Under the pieces are notes generated by a model. That model was not told where the DNA came from, made no database searches, and saw nothing but the letters and a program-made list of their open reading frames with translations. Below, in pieces: positions 1 through 6,174 of a stretch of DNA of 7,262 nucleotides (position 1 is the stretch's first letter; each line of letters begins with the position of its first letter). The stretch is from Desulfobacterales bacterium (GTDB lineage: Bacteria; Desulfobacterota; Desulfobacteria; Desulfobacterales; Desulfobacteraceae). Location of the stretch: the NCBI GenBank assembly GCA_022361095.1, contig JAKSBO010000920.1, positions 1 to 7,262 of the forward strand, given 5' to 3'. Position numbers and translations under genes: made by a program.

Positions 1-245
1 ACAGCCACAATAATAATATCAACCCCGGACATGCGTTTTGGATCAGTGGTTGGTGTAAATAATTTAGCTTTTTTAAACTCTTCTTTTGACACTTCGCCGG
101 TGGGATCCTTGTGAGCCAGGCTATTGTCCACAATGGATTGCTTTAAATCAAACCCGATGGTTTCATATTTTGTGCCAAAATGGACAGCCAAAGGCAGGCC
201 AACATATCCCAGGCCAACAACAGCTAATTTTTTACCTTTTCCCAA
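1..245 (-). CDS. Nucleotide-sugar dehydrogenase, N-terminal part (UDP-N-acetylhexosamine 6-dehydrogenase-like)
   Basis: This is the first 81 codons of a UDP-glucose/GDP-mannose dehydrogenase family enzyme; the window edge removes the rest. Such enzymes oxidise C6 of a nucleotide sugar twice with NAD to give a uronic acid donor in the cytoplasm. Directly seen are the Rossmann nucleotide-binding motif VVGLGYVGLPLA at about residues 9-20, the GFD that ends the second strand (about 31-33), and IIIVAV at the end. The segment PTGEVSKEEF resembles the 'T.EVS.EEL' stretch of the TviB/WbpA type, which uses UDP-GlcNAc or UDP-GalNAc, better than UDP-glucose dehydrogenases; this assignment is inference. 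The start is TTG at 243-245, preceded by AAAGGA (255-260) with 9 nt between. It lies 6 nt after the deacetylase stop, so co-transcription and coupled translation are likely. Confidence 0.9.
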   Translation of the reverse strand, partial: MGKGKKLAVVGLGYVGLPLAVHFGTKYETIGFDLKQSIVDNSLAHKDPTGEVSKEEFKKAKLFTPTTDPKRMSGVDIIIVA

Positions 246-251
246 TTTAAT

Positions 252-1115
252 TTATCCTTTAATGATTTCAAGATAGTGTTGACATGTAACAAAATCGCAG
301 TAAGAAAATGCGGTAATTATTTTTTGTAATTTGTCTTTTGTTTTGTTTAGGTTGACATAGTGTCTGAATTTGAATATCCGTGACGCTTGGTGGACTTTGG
401 GTTGTTTGGGATCAAATTCCCATGGATGGATATAGAAAACAAAGGCGTTGTTTCTTTTCAGAACAAACTTGATTCCTTGCTTGAATAAAGAGGTGGGATA
501 TAATCTGAAATAGCCGCCGCCGCCTAATGGTATGGTTTTTTTGCCTAAATGCAGGTTGCTGACCGGCAGTTCAAAAAAATGGTTGTCTAATTGATAGCTT
601 CCATCCTTTTTTATCGCCTTTACCAGATCTATGATCCCGTATCTGCCATGGGCTGAAAAAGAGTTATAACTGGAGTCGTAGAGGTAACCTGCCTGCCGGA
701 TTATTTCTATAATCTGGTTATTAACGGCAAAGCTTGGGGCACGGTATCCATAAACGGCCTGGCCTGTGATATCTTCAAGCTTATGTTTACTGGTCATCAG
801 GTCCTGTGCCAGCTTATTTTTATCCAGATCCGTACACAAGTGATGGTTGTCTCCGTGGGACGCGACTTCATGACCCCGGTCCCGGATTTCCCTGACCAAG
901 GCCGGTAGCCTTTTTGCAATCCATCCAAGGATGAAAAAGGTGGCTTTGGGTTTGAAAGAAAAGGCATCTAGAAGATCTAAAATCAGATGGGTATTTTTTT
1001 CCACCCTGAGCTCAAAAGAATTCCAGGTTGAAAAATCAATATGAGACTTGAAATTTTCAACCTGGAACCAGTCTTCGACATCAATTGTCAGGAGTATGCT
1101 TGGTTTTATGTCCAA
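252..1115 (-). CDS. Polysaccharide deacetylase, exosortase/PEP-CTERM locus type
   Basis: A 287-residue NodB-fold (carbohydrate esterase 4) enzyme that removes acetyl groups from a polysaccharide using a metal ion. Visible motifs: TIDVEDWFQ at 10-18, carrying the catalytic and metal aspartates (D12, D15); HEVASHGDNHH at 82-92 with the metal histidines H87 and H91; YRAPSF at 124-129 (motif 3 arginine R125); GGGGYFRLYP at 198-207; and FYIHPWEFDP at 227-236 with H230. The early TIDVEDWFQ and the late GGGGYFR/HPWEFDP blocks match the subfamily found in exosortase loci (TIGR03006-like, with a DUF3473 C-terminus); the family name is from memory. No signal peptide is evident, so it probably acts in the cytoplasm or by an unclear route. 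The only workable start is TTG at 1113-1115, because an in-frame TAA lies at 1122-1124. No good Shine-Dalgarno precedes it, and it overlaps the exosortase end by 35 nt, pointing to translational coupling. Confidence 0.93.
   Translation of the reverse strand: MDIKPSILLTIDVEDWFQVENFKSHIDFSTWNSFELRVEKNTHLILDLLDAFSFKPKATFFILGWIAKRLPALVREIRDRGHEVASHGDNHHLCTDLDKNKLAQDLMTSKHKLEDITGQAVYGYRAPSFAVNNQIIEIIRQAGYLYDSSYNSFSAHGRYGIIDLVKAIKKDGSYQLDNHFFELPVSNLHLGKKTIPLGGGGYFRLYPTSLFKQGIKFVLKRNNAFVFYIHPWEFDPKQPKVHQASRIFKFRHYVNLNKTKDKLQKIITAFSYCDFVTCQHYLEIIKG
255..260 (-). promoter_or_regulatory. Ribosome binding site for the nucleotide-sugar dehydrogenase
   Basis: AAAGGA on the minus strand lies inside the last codons of the deacetylase gene, 9 nt before the TTG at 243-245. 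It supports TTG as the real start, since the reading continues immediately into the GLGYVG fold and no ATG or GTG is placed suitably. Confidence 0.65.
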
Positions 1116-1926
1116 TTTTTTTTAACAGAAAAAATAATAAGTAAACACTGGCAAGGGCAACCCCGAAAATAATCAGCCCGGACATGTCGTGGAGAAAACC
1201 GTGAGCTGCTTCCGGGCCGACCCAGGCAGCCAGCATGCCGGTGATTGTGAGCCGAATGACGTTAACGGCAATTGCTATGGGTACCGCAGAGAAAAATACT
1301 ATCCATTTTTTCCAGTTGCTTATCTGGGATAAAAATGCAAATGCCCCGGTCAGAGCAAGCAAGGAGGTAAGTGAACGTATGCCTGAGCAGGCGTCCACGA
1401 CTTCAAGGGAAGTGTTGGCCAGGTGAAGTATATTCCCTTCTCGAAAAACAGGAATTCCGATCATGCCGATGGTTTGCGCAGAGATTTTTGCGGCAAAGAG
1501 CTGAAGGGGAAACGCGATTTTGTTCCAGATAATGGCTGGAAAGGGAATCATCATGATCAGATAACATACCGGCACCGCAAGCGCTTTGAGCATCGCCATG
1601 CCGAAACTGAAAGCAAGCATGCCTGCCAATGTGATTATCATGGAGGTCCGCATTAAAAACAGCTCTGCGCCAAGGTTGCCGACAACAAAAACAGATAAAC
1701 CGAAAATAATTATAAAAAAGCCTGATATTGATGATTTCTTCTGGATTTGCCGTAAATGGTTCTGTTTATACCAGACCATATACCCCGCAACAAACGGGAT
1801 TAAAAAACCATGGGAAAAATTGGGATTATTAAACCAGTCCCAAATAAGATCTTTAAGCGTTGTCCAGTATAAAAATGCGAAAGCGCCTAAAATTAAAAGT
1901 ATTTGAATAATCAACTTTGGTTTCAT
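1081..1926 (-). CDS. Exosortase (EpsH/Xrt family), probably XrtA-like
   Basis: A 281-residue multi-pass inner-membrane cysteine protease or transpeptidase of the exosortase family, which acts on proteins carrying a C-terminal PEP-CTERM-like signal (motif, transmembrane helix, basic tail). The conserved active-site trio is present: Cys180 in VVDACSGIRSL (176-186), Arg225 in NVIRLT (222-227), and His246 in AHGFLHDMSG (241-250). The FSHGFLIP block at 37-44 is also typical. About eight hydrophobic segments are spread between residues 4 and 268. The length fits exosortases without a fused EpsI domain; EpsI is encoded separately just upstream. The start is ATG at 1924-1926, 5 nt after the epsI stop, with only a weak ribosome site, so coupling to epsI is likely. 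The neighbouring genes favour the XrtA class, but the substrate motif class cannot be settled from this gene alone. Confidence 0.95.
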   Translation of the reverse strand: MKPKLIIQILLILGAFAFLYWTTLKDLIWDWFNNPNFSHGFLIPFVAGYMVWYKQNHLRQIQKKSSISGFFIIIFGLSVFVVGNLGAELFLMRTSMIITLAGMLAFSFGMAMLKALAVPVCYLIMMIPFPAIIWNKIAFPLQLFAAKISAQTIGMIGIPVFREGNILHLANTSLEVVDACSGIRSLTSLLALTGAFAFLSQISNWKKWIVFFSAVPIAIAVNVIRLTITGMLAAWVGPEAAHGFLHDMSGLIIFGVALASVYLLFFLLKKIGHKTKHTPDN

Positions 1927-1931
1927 AAAAG

Positions 1932-2567
1932 TCAGTTCGGAATAAATTGATTAAGGATCGGATAAATTTCATCCGCGAATTGTGTTAAAAGCATCTCAGC
2001 CTCTGTTTCGGTTTTTAAAACTGGTGAAATTAGGCGGACAAAAGAGCCGTCTGTACGGTTTTTCGAGATTGAATCAACGACCAACCATATTTTTTGCATA
2101 TATTCAGAATAAATAATACGGCCCCGGGACTGAAACCAGTAATATACCACCTGCTTTTGTCCATCTTTATCCAGCAGGAGCCGTTCTATTTTTATTGATT
2201 CGCCGCTCTTGGGCAAGTTAATGGGGATGGCGGAATTTTCAACGATATTCCACCCTGCACCAGGCATACAGTTTTTGGGTGAATGAATTATATCCCCTTT
2301 GCTCTGGCTTTGATAAAATCCCACATAAAGATTCACTGTCTGGCCCGGACCTTTTCTGAAATTGGCCAGAATATAGTCTTCAACCCCTAAAATATTGTAA
2401 ACCCTTTCATCCATTTGATCGGTTACACCTTGCCACGCGCCGATTTCAAGAGGGAATTGACTGAACGGGCGGTTCGGTTTGATCCGTTCTGAGTGTGAAA
2501 GCATTGTTATCAGGCCGGCGGTCGAAAAAAAAAGGATTAAAATAACGACAGTATGTTTTGGTAACAA
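1932..2567 (-). CDS. epsI: EpsI, exosortase-associated protein (DUF3485)
   Basis: A 211-residue protein with one N-terminal membrane helix (about 7-23) and a periplasmic domain. EpsI is a partner of exosortases and in many genomes is fused to the exosortase C-terminus; its molecular role is not well established. The family signature is plain: HSPKNCMPGAGW at 95-106, then VVYYWFQSRGR at 140-150 and DGSFVRLISP at 173-182. The start is TTG at 2565-2567, with GGA (2576-2578) placed 8 nt before it. The next in-frame stop upstream is that of the barrel-protein gene, and starting at the first internal Met (residue 22) would remove the membrane helix. It follows the barrel gene by 24 nt and precedes the exosortase by 5 nt. 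A run of nine T on the coding strand (2525-2533) falls in codons 12-15. Confidence 0.93.
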   Translation of the reverse strand: MLPKHTVVILILFFSTAGLITMLSHSERIKPNRPFSQFPLEIGAWQGVTDQMDERVYNILGVEDYILANFRKGPGQTVNLYVGFYQSQSKGDIIHSPKNCMPGAGWNIVENSAIPINLPKSGESIKIERLLLDKDGQKQVVYYWFQSRGRIIYSEYMQKIWLVVDSISKNRTDGSFVRLISPVLKTETEAEMLLTQFADEIYPILNQFIPN

Positions 2568-2591
2568 TTTATTATTCCAAGCAAATAGTTT

Positions 2592-4016
2592 TTAATCAAA
2601 GAGTTTTGCTTCAAGGGTTTTCCTTGATAAGATTTTTTCCGGGCGGATGGGCCGTTCCGGGGCAAAACGAACAAAAACGCTAATGGTGTTGTCTTTGTAG
2701 TTATCCCTTGATGAATCATCGGTTTTATAATTTGTATGGCTGGCATTGGCGCTTATCTGTAGCCATTTTAATGGATTCCATGTCAGGCCACCACCGATTT
2801 CAATGGTGTCGTCCTGGCGGTCTATGGTGTCTTCGAATTGCTGGAGCTGGTAAGAACCAAACAACTGGGAGGAGAGGCGCCTTGCCAGCTTATAATTCAA
2901 AGAAAATCCTGCCTGATAGCTGGTGTTGTAACCCAGGCTTGCGGCATCCTCATCTGATTCTTCATATGAACTGCTCGCAGTTATAGATAGTGAGCCTTTG
3001 GGACTGAAATTGAATATTTTGTAGACGTTGAGATCCAAAAACGGGTCTGTTGAATCATCATTATTATTATCCCAGTCATGGAACAGGATGCCGATGCCTA
3101 GCGAGATGCCGGAGTCTTCAGTTATATCCCAGTCAACACCCACAGACGGATGATAGATGACATGATCCCCATCCTCCCTGTCAGATATATAATGGCGGTA
3201 TTTGGCGTATCCATCAAGATGCTTGGCAAATTTTCTAATGTACCGAATATCCCCGGCAATGGTTTCGTAATCGTTACCGTCAGGTGCGTCAAATTTTTTT
3301 TCTTGGTACTCCAGATTGGTTTCTACGCCGTCCCTCCGGGTAAACCAGTAAGTCAAGAATGCACTGGGTTCATAGCTTTCATATTCATCTGCATCTGAAT
3401 TTTGATAGGCATCTGTTTCGTAAGAAAAATTTGCCCCCATGCTGTTCCGGGGGCCAAGCGCCTTGTTAATGGACGCATTGGCAGAATGTGTCTGGTGTTC
3501 CTTGTAATCACCGGTTCTGACCTGCTGTTCATAGCTGTTGGAATAGTCATAGGCAATGGATGTTGTGATCGTTTTTGTTAACTGACTGTCAACAGATGCA
3601 CTGGCAGAATGCTTCCATGATTCTCCGGTATTGTTTCCGTCATTCCCGTCATAATTCATATCTATCATGGCCGAGGTGTGCTTTGTGGCCTGCCATGTCC
3701 CGGATAGATTAAAATTGTGGTCAAGACCGTCCCTGTCATCCAAATTTTTATAGTCGGTATACTCTGGATTATACTCCAGATATATCTTGCTCCTTTGATT
3801 TAAAAATCCTAAGGAAAAGCCAAGTTCATAAGAGGTTTTCCACTCTTCAAACGTGTCGGTCTCGGTTTGGAAATAGTTGTCCTTATACTCCTCTGTCACT
3901 TTCAATGTCGGAACAATTTGAGTTACCATCCTGGCGTGGGCAAGCGGGAAAGGTATCAGAAGAGAGGTTGCAGCAACCAGAAAATATGCATAGGGCGTTA
4001 TCCTGGGCAATTTCAC
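2592..4016 (-). CDS. Outer-membrane beta-barrel protein of the exosortase/PEP-CTERM locus
   Basis: A 474-residue exported protein. Residues 1-28 form a signal peptide ending LAHA, with cleavage likely before Arg29. The rest consists of many amphipathic strands separated by Asp/Glu/Asn-rich turns (for example KIYLEYNPEYTDYKN and SLSITASSSYEESDED), the pattern of an outer-membrane barrel. Family knowledge: loci of this kind often carry an uncharacterised outer-membrane protein (TIGR03016-like), and this is the likely match. Its job is unknown; a role as an envelope pore or anchor for the polymer is speculation. After the last clear strand (NTISVFVRFAPE) comes a basic tail of about 25 residues, unlike barrels that end on an aromatic residue. 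The start is GTG at 4014-4016 with a perfect AGGAGG 6 nt upstream. It lies 36 nt after the export gene. Confidence 0.82.
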   Translation of the reverse strand: MKLPRITPYAYFLVAATSLLIPFPLAHARMVTQIVPTLKVTEEYKDNYFQTETDTFEEWKTSYELGFSLGFLNQRSKIYLEYNPEYTDYKNLDDRDGLDHNFNLSGTWQATKHTSAMIDMNYDGNDGNNTGESWKHSASASVDSQLTKTITTSIAYDYSNSYEQQVRTGDYKEHQTHSANASINKALGPRNSMGANFSYETDAYQNSDADEYESYEPSAFLTYWFTRRDGVETNLEYQEKKFDAPDGNDYETIAGDIRYIRKFAKHLDGYAKYRHYISDREDGDHVIYHPSVGVDWDITEDSGISLGIGILFHDWDNNNDDSTDPFLDLNVYKIFNFSPKGSLSITASSSYEESDEDAASLGYNTSYQAGFSLNYKLARRLSSQLFGSYQLQQFEDTIDRQDDTIEIGGGLTWNPLKWLQISANASHTNYKTDDSSRDNYKDNTISVFVRFAPERPIRPEKILSRKTLEAKLFD

Positions 4017-4022
4017 GAGACG

Positions 4023-4028
4023 CCTCCT
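4023..4028 (-). promoter_or_regulatory. Strong Shine-Dalgarno that fixes the GTG start of the barrel protein
   Basis: AGGAGG on the minus strand, preceded by seven A, sits 6 nt before the GTG at 4014-4016. It is the best ribosome site in the window and lies in the 36-nt spacer after the export gene. It suggests the barrel protein is translated strongly and independently of the gene before it. Confidence 0.85.
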
Positions 4029-4052
4029 TTTTTTGCTCTATCAAGCGCAAAT

Positions 4053-4652
4053 TCAGGGAACGATAATGATATCGTCGGCCTTGAGCTGAATATCATTTCC
4101 GAGTTCGCCGTCCGTGATGTCATCATAATCGATTTTGATCATCTTTTCCTTTCCATTATCCCTGCGGTAGAGGATAATTTCATCCTTGGACGCCCATTCA
4201 GTAAATCCTTTAGCCAAAGCAAACGCCTGGACAACAGTCAGTTTTTTAAGCAGAGGATATTGACCTACCTGCAAGACTTCACCAAGAATATAATATTTCT
4301 GGCTGCCCGGGTTTGCCAGGGTAACCGTAACCGTAGGCGCCTCCACAAATTCAGCCAACCCGGTCTCAATCACTTTTTTCAGTTCCATAGTCGTGCTGCC
4401 TGCAGCCTGGATATCATCCAGCAGCGGGATAGTGATTTTACCGTCAATGCGCACAATGACTTTTTCAAATGTCAGATCTTCTTCTTTCCATGTTGTCACT
4501 TGCAGAATGTCGCCAACGCCGATTTTGTAGTCCCCACTGGTTGATACCTCTGCCTTGTCTGCCGCAACAACATTTTCTGCCAGACAAACGCCAACGTTAA
4601 TTAGTATAAAAAAAGAACAAAAAAAACATTTTAATAAATTGCTTTTAAACAT
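4053..4652 (-). CDS. Wza-like polysaccharide export protein (Poly_export plus one SLBB domain)
   Basis: A 199-residue periplasmic/outer-membrane polysaccharide export protein. Order of parts: signal peptide (1-25, ending CLA before Glu26); a Poly_export domain beginning DYKIGVGDILQV (41-52) and continuing through IDGKITIPLLDDIQAAG (69-85) to PTVTVTL (106-112); and one SLBB domain with YILGEVLQVGQYPL (121-134), ending in the conserved ADDIIIVP. It is much shorter than Wza (about 380 residues), as in the version found in exosortase loci (TIGR03027-like). The Cys at 23 is not in a proper lipobox, because residue 22 is Val where Ala, Gly or Ser is expected, so acylation is doubtful. The start is ATG at 4650-4652; the purine-rich AAGGGGGCGGAG lies just upstream. 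The gene follows the heptamer-repeat spacer. Confidence 0.93.
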   Translation of the reverse strand: MFKSNLLKCFFCSFFILINVGVCLAENVVAADKAEVSTSGDYKIGVGDILQVTTWKEEDLTFEKVIVRIDGKITIPLLDDIQAAGSTTMELKKVIETGLAEFVEAPTVTVTLANPGSQKYYILGEVLQVGQYPLLKKLTVVQAFALAKGFTEWASKDEIILYRRDNGKEKMIKIDYDDITDGELGNDIQLKADDIIIVP

Positions 4653-4687
4653 AGCTCCGCCCCCTTGATTACATTGATTTATAATCT

Positions 4688-4757
4688 AACTATCAGCCCA
4701 CAACTGATAGCTTAAAGTTCATGGTTCACAGCTATGAGATTTAAGCTGTGGGCTGAC
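4688..4757. repeat. Array of ten degenerate heptamers, AGCTNNN type
   Basis: Read on the plus strand, this stretch divides without gaps into ten 7-nt units: aactatc, agcccac, aactgat, agcttaa, agttcat, ggttcac, agctatg, agattta, agctgtg, ggctgac. Position 1 is always a purine (A in eight), position 2 is G in eight, position 3 is C in seven, and position 4 is T in nine; positions 5-7 vary. The array begins (on the minus strand) one base after the sugar transferase stop and fills most of the spacer before the export gene. Heptamer arrays are known as intergenic repeats in some bacteria; the function here is unknown. Confidence 0.7.
4693..4756 (-). promoter_or_regulatory. Possible RNA hairpin within the heptamer array
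   Basis: The outer arms 4693-4701 and 4748-4756 are perfect 9-bp complements (tcagcccac with gtgggctga). The inner arms 4709-4716 and 4740-4747 are perfect 8-bp complements (agcttaaa with tttaagct). Only a 7-nt bulge (4702-4708), one heptamer unit, separates the two stems. A competing small hairpin pairs 4690-4696 with 4704-4710. No T-run follows on the minus strand, so it is not a classical intrinsic terminator; it could act as an mRNA processing or stability element, or as a partial attenuator between the sugar transferase and export genes. That role is inference. Confidence 0.45.
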
Positions 4758-4758
4758 T

Positions 4759-6150
4759 CTATCTTGCACCCTTGCCAAAAAGAACGGTTTTAACGGTTTT
4801 TAAAAGAATGACCACATCCAAGGCAAAGGACATATTTTTAATGTAAAAAAGATCATAATTGAGCTTTTCAACGGCATCTTCCACTGTTGCGCCGTAATCA
4901 TAACAGACTTGTGCCCAGCCCGTAACGCCTGGTTTCACATTAAACCGCTGATTGTAAAAAGGAATCTCTTTTTCCAGCTGATCCGTGAAATATTTGCGTT
5001 CGGGACGGGGACCCACAAGGCTCATAGATCCCCTAAGAACCTCCCATAACTGAGGCAGTTCATCTATCCTGTATTTCCTTATAATACGTCCGACCCGTGT
5101 GATCCGATTATCGTTATCGCCGGCCCATACCGGCCCTGTAAGCTTTTCAGCATCCTGAACCATGGAACGGAATTTATGCATCATGTATTCTTTTTTACCA
5201 CCGCCAACCCGATCCTGGGCAAAAAGAACCGGACCTTTTGAGTCCAGTTTAATCAGAAAGGAAACCACAATGAGCAAGGGTGAAAGGAGTGTCAGCAGGA
5301 TTGAAGATAGAATGATATCCTGCATCCGCTTCGTGCCTGCCTTAAGCTTTGATTTCTGAAACCCTTTGGAGAAAATCAACCATGATGGTTCGATCTCCCG
5401 AACCAAGACCTTTCCTGTCAGCAATTCATAGAAAGAGCTGCCTGAAATGACATCAATGCCTTCAGTTCTACATTGGATAAGATCCTGGGTTGGGAACCGT
5501 CCTCTTTTCTCTGTCAACGCCACAATAATTTTGTTTATGCCGAATGTTTTAGAAATTTCGCTCAGTGTTTTATCTTTTTGATTCACCACTAAATTTTGAG
5601 GCAGTTTGTCAGTTTCTTTATCAATAACATCCGGAATAACGGCGCATACGGTATACCCGCAGTCTATGGTATTTGTGATTTTTTCATAAATATCCTTGGC
5701 CAGCTTGCTCGAGCCGAGAATTATAATATGTTGGTTAAACATTCCTTTGTTAAGAATATGAAGGTAGCCAACCCGCCATAAAATGATGAAAAAAATCAGG
5801 ATAAGTATGCTTAACATATAGATTTTCTGATCCAGGATCACTAAAGGGAAAAGAAAGTAGACACCGGCCAGGAGTATGGAAGCAACCCCTAAAGATTGGA
5901 GCAGACGAATAATAATCTCTGAAATTTGTGCAACAACATCAAAGTCATAAAGGTCGTTATAATACAGACAAGTTTGTAAAATAGCGGTGACCAAAAGAAT
6001 TCTTAAAGTCAGCATCAGGTCAAACCAGTATGAGGGTGAAAGGGTTAAAAGGGATGTTGATAAAAGAAAACAGCTGAAAATTACACACCCTTCCAGAAAG
6101 AAAAATAACATGTTTCTGACCGGGAAATATTGGCGCAAGAGGCTTAGCAT
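4759..6150 (-). CDS. Polyprenyl-phosphate sugar-1-phosphate transferase, initiating glycosyltransferase of the EPS locus
   Basis: A 463-residue inner-membrane enzyme that moves a sugar-1-phosphate from a nucleotide sugar to undecaprenyl phosphate, the first step in making the repeat unit. The N-terminal half has four membrane helices (about 12-37, 46-63, 85-105, 110-128), followed by a cytoplasmic nucleotide-fold domain starting HIIILGSSKLAKDI (141-154). A further helix (about 277-300) leads into the catalytic bacterial sugar transferase domain: GPVLFAQDRVG (306-316), HKFRSM (325-330), RIDELPQLWEVLRGSMSLVG (361-380) followed by PRPE, KPGVTGWAQV (406-415) and NYDLFYIKNMS (431-441). The whole layout matches the long exosortase-locus type (TIGR03013-like). 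The start ATG at 6148-6150 gives the usual N-terminus; GGGAG lies 12 nt before it, a slightly long gap. The gene is 24 nt after the kinase. Which sugar it transfers cannot be read from the sequence. Confidence 0.95.
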   Translation of the reverse strand: MLSLLRQYFPVRNMLFFFLEGCVIFSCFLLSTSLLTLSPSYWFDLMLTLRILLVTAILQTCLYYNDLYDFDVVAQISEIIIRLLQSLGVASILLAGVYFLFPLVILDQKIYMLSILILIFFIILWRVGYLHILNKGMFNQHIIILGSSKLAKDIYEKITNTIDCGYTVCAVIPDVIDKETDKLPQNLVVNQKDKTLSEISKTFGINKIIVALTEKRGRFPTQDLIQCRTEGIDVISGSSFYELLTGKVLVREIEPSWLIFSKGFQKSKLKAGTKRMQDIILSSILLTLLSPLLIVVSFLIKLDSKGPVLFAQDRVGGGKKEYMMHKFRSMVQDAEKLTGPVWAGDNDNRITRVGRIIRKYRIDELPQLWEVLRGSMSLVGPRPERKYFTDQLEKEIPFYNQRFNVKPGVTGWAQVCYDYGATVEDAVEKLNYDLFYIKNMSFALDVVILLKTVKTVLFGKGAR

Positions 6151-6174
6151 TTTTTCAAGAAACTCCCGTTCTAA

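Noticed and set aside
1235..1906. Three plus-strand open frames opposite the exosortase
   Set aside because: All are antisense to the catalytic and membrane regions of a clear exosortase gene and show no family features.
2537..2746. Small minus-strand open frame of 69 codons between the barrel and epsI genes
   Set aside because: It overlaps the ends of two well supported genes in another frame and has no ribosome site or recognisable features.
3867..4544. Plus-strand open frame of 225 codons across the export gene
   Set aside because: It is antisense to two well supported minus-strand genes, has no recognisable motif, and its composition looks like a shadow of the export gene.
4578..4595. 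Lipobox at Cys23 of the export protein
   Set aside because: The residue before the Cys is Val, which signal peptidase II does not favour; a signal peptidase I site ending CLA fits better.
4658..4704. Possible promoter for the export gene (TTATAA before the gene)
   Set aside because: The only TTG-type -35 candidate is about 13-14 nt away, too short, and AT-rich matches are expected by chance here.
4688..4757. Intrinsic terminator or CRISPR-like repeat
   Set aside because: No T-run follows the hairpin on the minus strand, and the 7-nt units have no spacers or conserved long repeats.
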